A stretch of 64,000 nucleotides of DNA from an uncultured Victivallales bacterium (GTDB lineage Bacteria; Verrucomicrobiota; Lentisphaeria; Oligosphaerales; JAFGRS01), in contig CAILUI010000217.1 of NCBI GenBank assembly GCA_903837355.1, positions 19,867 to 83,866 of the forward strand, in the 5' to 3' direction. Of the stretch, positions 26,434 to 36,285 are shown one piece after another (the first letter of the stretch is position 1; each line of letters begins with the position of its first letter). A model generated the notes under the pieces. The model saw only the letters and a program-made list of their open reading frames with translations. It did not search any database and had not been told where the DNA came from. A program made the position numbers and the translations under genes.

Positions 26434-27465
26434 TTACGGATAGATCACTGGCAGGGTGCGGCCCAGCGCCGCGCTCTGGCCGGCCAGGTCCATGACGTGG
26501 ATCGGACGCCGCGCGTACTCGGGTGTGATCACCAGCGGCTCACCCTTGGTCAGGTGGTCGCGGATGTTCTCGTAGAACTTCCAGCTCATGCCGCTCGGCA
26601 CCGGCCCGGAACGCTCGACGCGGCCGCCCTCTTCCTGGCAGGTTGCCAACCACCGATCGGGGTTGATGACGAAGGTGCCCCTCGTCCCCGTGACCTCCAG
26701 CATCCCGCGCCGACCCGTCGAGTCAATGCTGGACATGATCAGGGTCAGCCACTGGCCATTGTCGAAACGGACGATGGCAGTGACCTCATCCTCGTTGGTG
26801 TCACCGCCATAGGGCGTGTGCTTGGCCCAGAAGCCCTTGTGGGCAAAGCCGGTCACCTCGACCATCCTGCCGCGCAGGATCTGCAGCGAGTACTCCAGGA
26901 AGTGCGCTCCCCAGTCGTAGAGGATGCCGCCGGAGATGGTCTTACTACTGCGCCACCACTTGCCGGGGCAACCGTAGTGGCAGGAGTGTGCCTCGACGCG
27001 GATGACCTCACCGATCATGCCGGCCTGGATCTGCTCGAGTGCGTGCATGATCCAGCCATCCCAATGCCGATTGTGGTAGGTGGACAGCATGACCCTATTC
27101 GCCGTGGCCGCGTCAATCATGGCATCACACTCGGCGGTGGTGATGGCGAACGGTTTCTCGGTGACCACATGGCGGCCGGCTTGCAGGCACTCGATGGCCA
27201 GAGGCGCATGGACATTGTGCGGCGTACAGATGGCAACCAGGTCAACCGGGCTCTGCCGCAGCATCTCCGTGGCCGAGGCGAAGGTCTCCACCTCGGGAAA
27301 GTCCGCCTTGGCCACCGGCAGACGACTGACATCGATGTCGGCCACAGCCACGGGGGTCATCCCCGCACGCTTCATCTCGTGAAGATGATGCTTGGCAATG
27401 CTGAACGACGCCCCATAGCCGACCACGCCAACCTTGATCTGCCCTGCGCTCTTATACTTCTTCAT
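26434..27465 (-). CDS. Gfo/Idh/MocA family oxidoreductase (343 aa)
   Basis: The NAD(P) fold starts KVGVVGYGASFSIAKHHLHEMKRAGM, and the catalytic-Lys signature is VVTEKPFAITTAECDAM. The C-terminal domain has GGILYDWGAHFLEYSLQILRG with the conserved Asp/His pair region, and ATVR-like TAIVRFDNGQWLTLIMSS. It is a full-length typical sugar/inositol dehydrogenase; substrate is unknown. ATG 27465 follows AAGGAGACGAGG; the ORF-track start 34 codons earlier is rejected. It is convergent with the OYE fusion and divergent from the LinD-like gene. Confidence 0.9.
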   Translation of the reverse strand: MKKYKSAGQIKVGVVGYGASFSIAKHHLHEMKRAGMTPVAVADIDVSRLPVAKADFPEVETFASATEMLRQSPVDLVAICTPHNVHAPLAIECLQAGRHVVTEKPFAITTAECDAMIDAATANRVMLSTYHNRHWDGWIMHALEQIQAGMIGEVIRVEAHSCHYGCPGKWWRSSKTISGGILYDWGAHFLEYSLQILRGRMVEVTGFAHKGFWAKHTPYGGDTNEDEVTAIVRFDNGQWLTLIMSSIDSTGRRGMLEVTGTRGTFVINPDRWLATCQEEGGRVERSGPVPSGMSWKFYENIRDHLTKGEPLVITPEYARRPIHVMDLAGQSAALGRTLPVIYP

Positions 27466-27730
27466 CGCCCCTCGTCTCCTTCCTGCTGAACCCACCGGGC
27501 CGGCAGCACGCCGCCACGATTCATGAACACAGCCTGCAATGTACTCCACGGCGCGATGCGCTTCCATGCCGACGGCGCGAGGCGAGAATCACCGTGTGCT
27601 GGCAGCGCACCGGTTTCCGCGTGCCGTGCTGGCCGCGGTCCTCCTGCGAGGCTAGTGTGACCCACGCGTCGGTCGCTTGCCAGGTCCGGAGTGCCGCAGT
27701 GGGTCGAGGCGCGGCCAGCAGGAGTCAGCC

Positions 27731-29356
27731 TTGGCGCAGCAGAACACGCTAGACATCGGCCGTCCCGCGGTTCCACCGCGACGCCGGTCACCGTGGCGAC
27801 GCCGGGGCGGCATCTGCCTCCTGGTGCTCATGGCGCTGGCGGCCGGCACCGTGATCCTGCTACGCTGGCGTTCGGCGTTGCCCGTGGGCAACGCCCCGGA
27901 AGCGCCGGAGGCGGTCGCTGCCTGGTGGGAGAATCCGCCGCCCCTCAGCGACTCCGAGGCCGCCTTCCAGCGCTGGCTGGCCGCGATCACCTGCGACCTG
28001 CCCCGTGAACGCTGGCCAGAGCACTGGGCGATCGGCGGTGGACAGCATGGCGTCTTCAGCATCCGCTACCAGGCAGCCTTCGCCGGCTATGCGGCGGCAG
28101 CCCTCGGCATGCGTACGCCCGCCTATCCGGCGCTGACCCGGCGCATCCTTGAGAGCACGGTTGAGCACCTGACAGACCGCTCCGCCTGGTGCTACATCGG
28201 CTCCTACTGGAAAGACAAGCCGTGGTACCCGGACCCCTGCGCCCGTGAGAACATCATGTACAGCGGCCATCTGCTGCAGTTGCTGGCGCTGCACGAGGCA
28301 ATGAGCGGCGACACCCGTTACCGCACGGCCGGCGTGAACCTGGCCTGGGATGACAAGACCTCGTTCCACTACACCACCCTCTCCCTTGCCGAGGTGACCG
28401 CGCGCCAGATGCGGGAGAATCCATCCGGGGGCGTGGCCTGCGAACCGGGCCTCATCTTCTTCCCCTGCAACAACCACCCGCAGATCGCGCTGCGACTCCT
28501 GGAAGGAATGGGCTGCGGCGACTGGACACAGGAGCGCCGCACCTGGGAGTCCTGGGCCTTGCAGAGCTATGCGAGCAACCTGGGCGGCGGCGCCTTCAAA
28601 CTGCTCTACCACCAAGGCAGCCGCATGTTCGTGCCACGCGGGCATCCGGGACTGGACGGCTGGAGCCTGCTCTGGTATGCGCCCTGGGCGTCCAGCCCGG
28701 CAGGCGTGCGCCGGATCTGGCGCAGCGCACGTCAGCATATCGACCTGGACCAGTTCCCGGTGGCCGGCACAGCGGCCGACGCCAGCGCCGCGGATCAGCG
28801 CGGCGCGACCTGCTGTAACCCGGTGCAAGTGCCACTCTCGTCGGTGGCCTCCTTTCTCGCCCCGGCCGCGCGCGCCTGCGGGGACACTGAGACCGCCACC
28901 CGGCTTGAGGCCTGGCTGGATGCGGGCTTCCGGCGCACCGAAAACGGCAAAACCTGGCTCGCAACCGACCCTGAATGGCAGATCGGAGTGACTGCCAACC
29001 GGGCGCTTTCAGCCGCTCTGGAAAACGGCTCTGACCTGCGCGGCCTGGTCCAACGCCCGCTGCCCCGCGAGTGGTTCACCGGCCCACTGGTGGCCCGCGT
29101 CGATCCGCCCGAGGCCACCGTCTATGCGGCGCGACGCGACGGCGGAGACCTGGTCGTGAGCCTCGACGGTGGTGGTCAGACCGTGACCCTCGAGCTGGCC
29201 AACGTCGACCATATCCGCGCCGTCGAAGGCGTGCCCGCGGAATGCTGCCGTTTGGAGGGACCCCGGCTGACGCTGGAGCGCTGCCCGCGAGTCACTCTCC
29301 GGGTACTCCTGTCGGCGGCGGCGACGCCCGCCCGGACGCCGCCGGCGGAACGCTAG
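27731..29356 (+). CDS. Membrane-anchored linalool dehydratase-isomerase-like (alpha/alpha)6-barrel protein (541 aa)
   Basis: The N-terminal anchor is GGICLLVLMALAAGTVILL. The soluble domain has SGHLLQLLALHEAM (candidate catalytic His, H180) and GVACEPGLIFFPCNN, which places two cysteines nine residues apart (C237 and C246). As I recall, the same CEP-x4-F-x2-CN arrangement forms the catalytic cysteine pair of the linalool dehydratase-isomerase (Ldi) family. The start is the TTG at 27731 because AGGAG lies 6 nt before it; the ORF-track TTG at 27677 has no ribosome site. A proline-rich tail overlaps the convergent secreted gene by 65 bp. Family placement is from remembered motif similarity; the true substrate is unlikely to be linalool. 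Confidence 0.6.
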   Translation: MAQQNTLDIGRPAVPPRRRSPWRRRGGICLLVLMALAAGTVILLRWRSALPVGNAPEAPEAVAAWWENPPPLSDSEAAFQRWLAAITCDLPRERWPEHWAIGGGQHGVFSIRYQAAFAGYAAAALGMRTPAYPALTRRILESTVEHLTDRSAWCYIGSYWKDKPWYPDPCARENIMYSGHLLQLLALHEAMSGDTRYRTAGVNLAWDDKTSFHYTTLSLAEVTARQMRENPSGGVACEPGLIFFPCNNHPQIALRLLEGMGCGDWTQERRTWESWALQSYASNLGGGAFKLLYHQGSRMFVPRGHPGLDGWSLLWYAPWASSPAGVRRIWRSARQHIDLDQFPVAGTAADASAADQRGATCCNPVQVPLSSVASFLAPAARACGDTETATRLEAWLDAGFRRTENGKTWLATDPEWQIGVTANRALSAALENGSDLRGLVQRPLPREWFTGPLVARVDPPEATVYAARRDGGDLVVSLDGGGQTVTLELANVDHIRAVEGVPAECCRLEGPRLTLERCPRVTLRVLLSAAATPARTPPAER

Positions 29357-30302
29357 CCTCGGCCGTCGGCCGAGGGCTGCCCGTGGCCGAGACCGGGGTC
29401 ACGGTCACGCTGCGCAGATTGGCTGCGAGCGGGAAGGTAAACGTCGGCGCACCCGTGAACAGTGCCGCCGCAAAGTCGAGCATCGCCAGATTCCCGGACA
29501 TCTCGATGCCGACCGGCGGGACAAAGAGGTTGGCGACCGCCCCCTTCAGCGCCCCCTTGAACCGGTCAGCGAACGAGTTCCCCGCCTGGGCGTCACGGAG
29601 CGACGCCAGGCTGACCTCCATGCGCGCGGGCGCGGCCGTCCGCACAAAGCCTAGAGACGCGACGTAGGCCACGGCATCGGCCCGGACGCCCCAGGCATCG
29701 GGAGTGCCAGAGATCGACCCCAGGCCGATGCGTACTGGACTGGGACTACGGCCGCCGGTGAAAGTCATCGTTACCCGCTGCACGACAGGTACCCCACCGA
29801 CGTAGTCCCCCTTTGCCTCCAGCATGCAGTCCCCCTCGCCCTCAATCCGAATGTAGCCAAGAATGTCGCTCAGCCGCTCTCCCCCGCGCAAGCGTTCGGC
29901 GTTCCGGCTGACCATCGCGCTGTGGTCGTAGTCATTCTGCAGTGCGCCTGTCCCGAGCAGCCCGAATTGACAGCGCAGCGTGAACATTCCCCCGTTCCGC
30001 ACGCGCTCGATGCCCTTGAGTATGGCCCGTTGCGTATTCCCGGCGCTGAGGGTGCAATCCACCGGCTCGGGAGAGATCAGCGGCACGAAATACATGAAGT
30101 CTCTGACCAGGCTGCCGGCGTCGCTGCCGCGCCCGCACGCCAGGTCCAGGCGCAGGGTCGGCCCGGTCGGCGGGAGCGCCCCCGCACCCCGGCCCACCTC
30201 CGCTGCCGGTGTCGTCGCGGCCCGGGCTGACAGCAACGTGCCGCATCCCAGGAGGGCCAGCAGCAGCGGAAGGGCCACCCTAAGACGTTGCCAGATAGGC
30301 AC
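29292..30302 (-). CDS. Secreted protein of unknown function (336 aa)
   Basis: The N-terminal signal is PIWQRLRVALPLLLALLGCGTLLSARA, either a cleaved signal peptide or a lipoprotein signal around LLGC. The mature protein is mixed alpha/beta with PTLRLDLACGRGSDAGSLVRDFMYFVPLISPEP and an internal VTMTFTGGRSPSPVRIGLGSISGTPDAWGVRADAVAYVASLGF. It has a Pro/Ala/Ser-rich C-terminus. I do not recognise the family. The start is GTG at 30302 with GGGAG 8 nt upstream; the earlier ORF-track start lacks a ribosome site. It follows the ABC permease by 105 bp on the same strand and may belong to the same transcript. Confidence 0.7.
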   Translation of the reverse strand: MPIWQRLRVALPLLLALLGCGTLLSARAATTPAAEVGRGAGALPPTGPTLRLDLACGRGSDAGSLVRDFMYFVPLISPEPVDCTLSAGNTQRAILKGIERVRNGGMFTLRCQFGLLGTGALQNDYDHSAMVSRNAERLRGGERLSDILGYIRIEGEGDCMLEAKGDYVGGVPVVQRVTMTFTGGRSPSPVRIGLGSISGTPDAWGVRADAVAYVASLGFVRTAAPARMEVSLASLRDAQAGNSFADRFKGALKGAVANLFVPPVGIEMSGNLAMLDFAAALFTGAPTFTFPLAANLRSVTVTPVSATGSPRPTAEASVPPAASGRASPPPTGVPGE

Positions 30303-30407
30303 GATTTGACTCCCGCTTCTGGGCCTGGCAGACACGCGCGGACCTGGCCAGTCAGCCCCTCCCACCCCGCCGCCCCCGAGCCTATGGCAGAACGCTCTGC
30401 GCGCGCC

Positions 30408-31676
30408 CTACTCGTGGCGCAGGGCCTCAATCGGATCCAATCTGGCTGCCCGCACGGCCGGATAGATGCCGAAGACCATGCCAATGCCCATACTGATACC
30501 CAGGGACAACACCAGGCTGAAAGGGGTCACCACGGTGGGCATCTCGGCGACCTTGGTGATCAGCCAGGGAATCAGCATCCCGATCCCCATGCCGACCAAC
30601 CCGCCCGTCATGGACAGCACCACAGTCTCAATCAGGAACTGGGCCACGATCTGCCGGCGCTTGGCGCCAATAGCCCGACGGATGCCGATTTCGCGGGTTC
30701 GCTCCGTCACCGACGCCAGCATGATATTCATGATGCCGATGCCGCCCACCAGGAGGCTGATCCCGGCGATCGATCCCAACACGATGTTAAACGTCCGCTT
30801 GGTCGCCTCCGCCTGCCGCAACAGCGCCAGCGGAACGCTGATCCGATAGTCCTTCCGCTTGTGGAAGGTCTGCAACATGCGCTCGATCGCGGCGGCGCAA
30901 CGCTCAACGTTCCCCAGATCGTCCACTTCAACGATAATCTGGTGCAGTTCCACATTCTCCCGCACTTGCGTGCCGCCCTTGTTCTGGACGAACAGGTCCC
31001 CGAAGCGCTCTTTCGCGGTGCGCATCGGAATGTAGGCGTCCGTCTCCTGATCAGGGGTCTGCATGGCACCCTCGGAGGCGGCTTCGCTGCGGATAATGCC
31101 CACAACCTCGAAGTAGTTGCCGCCGATGCGCACCTCGCTGCCGAGAGACGCTTGTCCAGCCAGCAGGCGCCGGGCGCCGTGCTCGGTCAGTACGGCCACA
31201 TTGCTGGTGTCGATGGAGTCCTGCACAGACAGGACGCGACCGGCCACCAGCGGTCGTTGCACCAGGTCGAACCACACCGGATCCGTGCCGACCACACGCA
31301 GGTCCAGAGTCCGCGTCCCGACTCGGCCCTCCTTCTGGACCAGCTTGACCGGCACCACGCGCCTGACGCTCGGAAAACACTCCGCGAGACGCTCGACATC
31401 CTCATACTGCAGGCCGTACATGCTCACCGCGAAGCGGCCCATTGAAGTCGTCGTCTCATCCGTCGGCTTGCTGGCCGTGATGATGATGTTATGACTACCC
31501 AACCGGCGGATCTGCTCCATCGCCACCTGGCTGGCGCCTTCGCCCACCGCCAACATCGCGATCACACTGCCCACACCGAACACGACGCCAAGCACGGTCA
31601 GGAGACTGCGCAGCTTGTGCAGCAACAGGTTGCGCACTCCAAGCTGAATATCGCGCAACAGACGGACGGATTTCAC
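30408..31676 (-). CDS. ABC transporter permease, MacB/FtsX type (422 aa)
   Basis: One N-terminal helix (LRSLLTVLGVVFGVGSVIAMLAVGEGA) is followed by a periplasmic MacB-PCD domain of about 230 residues. Three C-terminal helices make the FtsX core, with the hallmark TERTREIGIRRAIGAKRRQI and FGIYPAVRAARLDPIEALRHE. The start codon overlaps the stop of the ATPase gene by 4 bp (ATGA), so the two are translationally coupled. With the MacA-like adaptor and TolC-like outer-membrane protein upstream it makes a complete tripartite export system in the inner membrane. Substrate (antibiotic, lipid or peptide) is not deducible. Confidence 0.95.
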   Translation of the reverse strand: MKSVRLLRDIQLGVRNLLLHKLRSLLTVLGVVFGVGSVIAMLAVGEGASQVAMEQIRRLGSHNIIITASKPTDETTTSMGRFAVSMYGLQYEDVERLAECFPSVRRVVPVKLVQKEGRVGTRTLDLRVVGTDPVWFDLVQRPLVAGRVLSVQDSIDTSNVAVLTEHGARRLLAGQASLGSEVRIGGNYFEVVGIIRSEAASEGAMQTPDQETDAYIPMRTAKERFGDLFVQNKGGTQVRENVELHQIIVEVDDLGNVERCAAAIERMLQTFHKRKDYRISVPLALLRQAEATKRTFNIVLGSIAGISLLVGGIGIMNIMLASVTERTREIGIRRAIGAKRRQIVAQFLIETVVLSMTGGLVGMGIGMLIPWLITKVAEMPTVVTPFSLVLSLGISMGIGMVFGIYPAVRAARLDPIEALRHE

Positions 31677-32374
31677 CGGCGGACCTCCTCGAGACGCTCG
31701 ATGAGCCCGTCCCGCATATGCAGTTGGTGTCCGGCATGCGCGGCAACGTCCGCCTCGTGGGTCACCATGATGATGGTCTTACCCTGCCCGTTGAGCTCAC
31801 CGAGAAGGCGCATGATGTCCGCACCGGTGGCTGAGTCCAGATTGCCGGTGGGTTCGTCAGCCAGCAGCAACACGGGGTCGTTCACCAATGACCGCGCAAT
31901 GGCCACCCGCTGCTGCTGGCCGCCGGAGAGCTCCCGTGGGCGGTGCTGGAGCCGGTCGGCCAGCCCCACCCGGCCGGCCAACTCGCGGGCCCGCTTGGCA
32001 CTGGAGCGCGCATCCCAGCCCAGGTAGTACAGCGGCAGGGCGATGTTCTCCTCAACCGTCAACTGCGGGATCAGATTGAAGCTCTGGAAAATGAAGCCGA
32101 GGTGTTTGAGGCGAATGTCGCTGAGCTCGGTATCCCCCAGGTCGCTGACGTCAATGCCGTTCAGCAGGTAGGTGCCCTCGGTGGGGCGATCCAGACAGCC
32201 CAGCAGGTTCAGCAACGTGCTCTTGCCGGAACCGCTGGGACCCATGATCGCCCAGAAAGCGCCGCGCCGAATCGCAAACGAGACCCCGTTCAGGGCGCGG
32301 ACCTCCTGGCCACCCATGGGGTAGACCTTACGGACGCCGCGGACCTCCACGGTTGTCTGGGCACTATCGGCCAT
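31673..32374 (-). CDS. ABC transporter ATP-binding protein, MacB/LolD type (233 aa)
   Basis: Walker [11 protein letters not shown]-loop [18 protein letters not shown], signature [15 protein letters not shown], Walker [14 protein letters not shown] and H-loop VTHEAD are all intact. GNLDSATG is characteristic of the LolD/MacB subfamily. GGAGG lies 8 nt before ATG 32374. It is the energy module for the downstream permease, separated from the adaptor gene by 72 bp in the same direction. Confidence 0.96.
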   Translation of the reverse strand: MADSAQTTVEVRGVRKVYPMGGQEVRALNGVSFAIRRGAFWAIMGPSGSGKSTLLNLLGCLDRPTEGTYLLNGIDVSDLGDTELSDIRLKHLGFIFQSFNLIPQLTVEENIALPLYYLGWDARSSAKRARELAGRVGLADRLQHRPRELSGGQQQRVAIARSLVNDPVLLLADEPTGNLDSATGADIMRLLGELNGQGKTIIMVTHEADVAAHAGHQLHMRDGLIERLEEVRR

Positions 32375-32446
32375 TCAGGAGCCTCCGGACGGGTCCAGGA
32401 ATCAGCGCTGCGGACGCACGGCGCGCCAACGCCGGCGGCCAGAGCT

Positions 32447-34300
32447 TCAGGGCGGCGCAACCGCGGGTGCGGCCCCCGGGGCTGCACCCGGCTGTTCGCG
32501 CGACCGCCGCCGTTGGCCAAACTGCGCCCGCGCAGCTTCGCGCTCCTCGGGCGTCATCTTCTCAAAGCGCTCTTTCATCCGGGCCATGGCCTCGGGCGTC
32601 ATCGCCGGCCGGCCGCCCTCTGCAGGCGCCTCGGCAGGACCCTTCAGGTCGCCCTCTGCCTGAGCTCCCTCCGCGGGCCCCTTCGGCACCCCTTCCCCGC
32701 GCCCGCCTGCCGGGCCTTGGCCTGGGCCGGCAGGCCGCGCCCCCCCATTGGGCCGTACCTCAGCCGTGGGACGGGGTGGAATCGGGACGTCCCCGATCGG
32801 CGCCGGTCGGTCCAGCGCGGTAGTGCCATCCAACGGGGGCGTCATCAGCACGCTCTCCCCGGCCTTCAGGCCCGACAGGACATGCACCATGCGGTTATTG
32901 TCCATGCCAATCTCAACCTCGCGGGGGGTCGTCACGCCATTCGCCCGAACGTGCACCAGCGGTTTGCCGTTGGCGCGGACGACGCATTGCACCGGGACAA
33001 ACAGCGCCTTCTCGTACCGCGCCACCACGATCTCCGAGGCGCAGGTCATCCCCGTCCGCAACACATCGCCGCCGCCGTCGATATGGATCTCGGTCGCGTA
33101 CACCTTGAGATCCGGGTTCATGAACATGCTCTGCGCATCCGGCATCGGCGCGATCTTGGCGACCGTTCCGGTCAACTCGCGACCCGGCAAGGCATCGACC
33201 GTAACGCGCACCGGCAGACCGGCGTAGATCTTCTTCAGGCTGGACTCATGCACCTTCACCGTCGCCATGAACGTATCGGCAGTGGGCAGGTAGATCAGCT
33301 CCTGACGCTCATGCACCTCCTGGCCTTCCGCCAAGGGCTCGACATTGCCGCGGAAACTAAACTGCGTGCTCGTCGCATAGACCACAACGCCGCTGGCCGG
33401 GGCCGTGATCTTGGCCTTGCCGATCTGCTCGTCCAGCTTCTGCAGCTTGTCCTTCTGACGCGAGAACTCCGACTCCCGTGCGGCCAGGTCGGCCTCCGCC
33501 TGGGTGACGTTCGAGGCCGACTTCGTCCGGGTTCGTTCCAGCGCCATCTCGAACTGCGTGACGTCGCTGGTCAGCTTGTCGAGTTGGCGCGTGTAGGTGA
33601 ACTCCTCCAGCAGCTTCAGTTGGTTCCGCGCCAGGTCAAGGTCCAACTTGGCCTTCTGCGCCGCCAGGCGGTCGGCCTGCAGCTCGGTCTCAGACACGTA
33701 CTTCTCATTGAAAAGCTGTTGCGACCACTTCTCACTCTCCGCCTTGCGCTGGACTTCCTCCTCGGACAGCGCGATCCGCCCCTTCAACTCGGTCTGCTGG
33801 TTCGGGTACTCGCCGTCCTTGTAGTTCCGCACGTCCTCCTTGGCGAAACGCAAGGCCAGTTCGGCCTTCTCGACGTCGGAACGGGCCTGGTTCTTCACGA
33901 CTTCGAGATTCTCCCGCGAACTGACAAAGGCTGCGTCCCCGTTCCGCACCCGGATGTCTTGCTCGACGCGGGCATCCTGCAACGCGGTCACATCCAGCTC
34001 AACCAGCAGGTCGCCCTTCTCCGCCTGCCGCCCCTCAGGAACCAGGAAGAGAATCGTGCTGCGCCCCTCGAGCTGACTCTTGAGCACGATGGTCTCTCGC
34101 GGCTTGATGGTTCCCGGCTCAGTCACGCTGATGACCAAGGGCCCTTCCTGCACCGCGCAGGTCAGAATAGCCCGCTCGCTCTGCAACGCCGCGGCGGCCC
34201 GGCGCTGCCGGAACCACCAGCCGGCCACCACGACCACGATGAGCACAGCGCCGATCCACGCCAGCCCCCGGAGAAGACGCGTTCCCGAACCGTTACCCAT
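32447..34300 (-). CDS. MacA/HlyD-family periplasmic adaptor with acidic/Pro-Gly C-terminal tail (617 aa)
   Basis: An N-terminal anchor (GLAWIGAVLIVVVVAGWWF) is followed by a lipoyl half-domain with GTIKPRETIVLKSQLEGR and an unusually long coiled-coil hairpin (about 120-300). The second half-motif is GKAKITAPASGVVVYA, then beta-barrel and membrane-proximal domains. The last about 120 residues are low-complexity Pro/Gly/Ala and end with PEAMARMKERFEKMTPEEREAARAQF, a short helix seen in some adaptor tails. The start overlaps the TolC-like stop by 1 nt (TGATG), and GGAAAGGG precedes it. It bridges the ABC permease to the outer-membrane channel. Confidence 0.92.
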   Translation of the reverse strand: MGNGSGTRLLRGLAWIGAVLIVVVVAGWWFRQRRAAAALQSERAILTCAVQEGPLVISVTEPGTIKPRETIVLKSQLEGRSTILFLVPEGRQAEKGDLLVELDVTALQDARVEQDIRVRNGDAAFVSSRENLEVVKNQARSDVEKAELALRFAKEDVRNYKDGEYPNQQTELKGRIALSEEEVQRKAESEKWSQQLFNEKYVSETELQADRLAAQKAKLDLDLARNQLKLLEEFTYTRQLDKLTSDVTQFEMALERTRTKSASNVTQAEADLAARESEFSRQKDKLQKLDEQIGKAKITAPASGVVVYATSTQFSFRGNVEPLAEGQEVHERQELIYLPTADTFMATVKVHESSLKKIYAGLPVRVTVDALPGRELTGTVAKIAPMPDAQSMFMNPDLKVYATEIHIDGGGDVLRTGMTCASEIVVARYEKALFVPVQCVVRANGKPLVHVRANGVTTPREVEIGMDNNRMVHVLSGLKAGESVLMTPPLDGTTALDRPAPIGDVPIPPRPTAEVRPNGGARPAGPGQGPAGGRGEGVPKGPAEGAQAEGDLKGPAEAPAEGGRPAMTPEAMARMKERFEKMTPEEREAARAQFGQRRRSREQPGAAPGAAPAVAPP

Positions 34301-36174
34301 CAGGGAGCCCTTTCCGGACTGTACTCCTGCCAGATCCCGTCAACCGTGACCTCGAGTTTGCCCATGTCACGCTGGATGTCCCACTCGGCAGTCCGGTAGG
34401 ACACCAACGCAGAGATCAGCGAGTTCTGTGCCGACAACAGCGCGTCCTGCGCCTCGAGCAGATCGCGGATGGCAGCCCGTCCGGCCTGCAGAAACATGTC
34501 CGTGCTGCGTACGCGCTTCTCCGCCAAGCGCACGGCTTGCGACTGGTTGAAGACACCCTCCCGGGCCTGCATCAGAGACCGCAAGTCGTCCCGCACCTGG
34601 AGCTTGATATCGTCCTCTGCGGCCTGGTAGTCACGCACCGACTGCTCCAGACGGATCAGGCTGTCACGGTAGGCGTTGCGCTCTCTGGTGCGCTCGAACG
34701 GCAGGTCCATGGTCAGCAGCGCTGACGTGCTCGTCGTCTCCGCCCCCCAGGAGGCGTTGGGGCTGTTTGCCGAACCGGGACTGCGGCTCTCGCCAACGCT
34801 GACCTTCCCTAGCAGCGTCAACTCCGCCCGCAGGTTGTCGGCAGCCACCATGATCTCGCGCTGCGCATCCTCGACCCGCTCGGCGGCAACGCGTAGATCC
34901 GGTCGGCAATCCAACGCCTGGCGGACCGCCGCCGACTCGGCCAGCTCCAGCGGGCCCGCACTCTCGCCCCGCGGCTCGGTCAGCGTCACCGGGGCATCCG
35001 CGGGCGGGACCGTACCTTTGTAGTCGGCAACATCGATCCCCGCAGTCAGTTCCACGGCCCGGGCCTGCAAGCGCACGAGTTCGTCGTCCACCAACTCCAG
35101 ACGTGCATCGGGCGGCAAGCCCAGCGTCATCTTGAAGCGGTCGAGGCTGCGCTCCAGGCTGAAGCGCCCCTGCACCCAACTCTCACGGGCGCGCAGTTCA
35201 TTCTGCACGGCCTGGTCGAACTGGTACTCCGGCAGCCGGCCCGAGTCCGCCAGACGGCGACTCCGCCGGGTCGACGCTACCAGACTCTTGTAGTTCTCCT
35301 CCTGGTTAGCTACCCGCCCGCGAGCCAGGAGCACACTCAGGTACTCGGTGGCGACCTTCACCGCAAACTGACGCTTGAACTGCTCGAAATCGTAGATGGC
35401 ATACACCGTGTCGCGCTCCGCTTGCCGCAGCGGCTCGGTGGTGATCAGGCGGCCGGCGCCACGCAGCAAGGGCACCGTCAGCGAGGCGTCGCCCACCAGG
35501 CCCAGCGACGACGAGCGCTCCTGATTCAGCAAGCGAACCAAGTCCACAGCAATCGCGGCCGACAACTCGGAACCGTTGCGGAAAGTCCGCGACGCCTTCC
35601 CGTCGGCGCTGCCTTGGCTCCCATAGCGCCGACTCCCCCCGTTCGGACTGTCCTCAAACAGGCCCGACAGCAGACCCGTAAAGGTCGTGCGAAACTCCTT
35701 CCGCTCCAGGTCTAAGGCCAGCGCAGCACGGAACACACGATCCTTCGCCTGCTGGAATTCACGGCTGTTGCGAGCCGCGATCTGCAGCACCTCCGCCAAG
35801 GTGGGTTTCAGCACCGCATCCCCACTCCAGCGCGTCTCGCCGGACGCGCCCGGCGGTAGGTGCCGCGCCCGCTGCCAGTACTCGTTATCCTGGAGATCGC
35901 GCAGGGCCAGACTGGCAGGGCCGCCGTGCGCCAGGTCCTGACCCAGGAGCAGGCGCCGACGAAGCGTATCGGCAGGACTGTCGACGCTGACGGCTTCGCT
36001 GCGCCCCAACCTCTCCTGCTGCGTCGTGGCAATGATCCCTTCGGCCACGCGGTCTGCCTGGGTGCGCCAGCCTTCCGGGCTCCGGCATCCCGTCAGTAAT
36101 GCCAGCGCCGTAGCCAGCAGAACCGGCCGCTGCCAAACCGCTGAATGGGTACCGTGCTGCATCCTCGCGCCCAT
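34300..36174 (-). CDS. TolC-family outer-membrane efflux lipoprotein (624 aa)
   Basis: A lipoprotein signal ends at ALALLTGC (C30 with the start used here). The rest is long-helix TolC architecture with two half repeats: TLAEVLQIAARNSREFQQAKDRVF and, later, ESAAVRQALDCRPDLRVAAERVEDAQREIMVAADNLRAEL. It ends with helices such as VRSTDMFLQAGRAAIRDLLEAQDALLSAQNSLISALVSYR. It is longer than typical TolC because of an extra N-terminal about 100 residues. ATG 36174 (after GGTGGGG) or 36162 are both possible; the ORF-track start at 36240 is less likely. It is first gene of the efflux operon, with promoter and palindrome just upstream. Confidence 0.93.
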   Translation of the reverse strand: MGARMQHGTHSAVWQRPVLLATALALLTGCRSPEGWRTQADRVAEGIIATTQQERLGRSEAVSVDSPADTLRRRLLLGQDLAHGGPASLALRDLQDNEYWQRARHLPPGASGETRWSGDAVLKPTLAEVLQIAARNSREFQQAKDRVFRAALALDLERKEFRTTFTGLLSGLFEDSPNGGSRRYGSQGSADGKASRTFRNGSELSAAIAVDLVRLLNQERSSSLGLVGDASLTVPLLRGAGRLITTEPLRQAERDTVYAIYDFEQFKRQFAVKVATEYLSVLLARGRVANQEENYKSLVASTRRSRRLADSGRLPEYQFDQAVQNELRARESWVQGRFSLERSLDRFKMTLGLPPDARLELVDDELVRLQARAVELTAGIDVADYKGTVPPADAPVTLTEPRGESAGPLELAESAAVRQALDCRPDLRVAAERVEDAQREIMVAADNLRAELTLLGKVSVGESRSPGSANSPNASWGAETTSTSALLTMDLPFERTRERNAYRDSLIRLEQSVRDYQAAEDDIKLQVRDDLRSLMQAREGVFNQSQAVRLAEKRVRSTDMFLQAGRAAIRDLLEAQDALLSAQNSLISALVSYRTAEWDIQRDMGKLEVTVDGIWQEYSPERAP

Positions 36175-36253
36175 GCCCCCACCGGAACGCCCGATACTCG
36201 CCACTTTCAGACTGGCCACCAGGCTCAGCCGTAACCGCACCGTGACTGGATCA

Positions 36254-36271
36254 GAACTGACCAGTCAGTTC
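36254..36271. promoter_or_regulatory. 18-bp palindromic operator in front of the efflux operon
   Basis: GAACTGAC-CA-GTCAGTTC has perfect 8-bp arms. It lies about 8-25 nt downstream of the predicted transcription start. Size and form fit a TetR/AcrR-type repressor site; no such regulator gene is in the window. Confidence 0.6.
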
Positions 36272-36285
36272 CGCCAATGCTGGAT

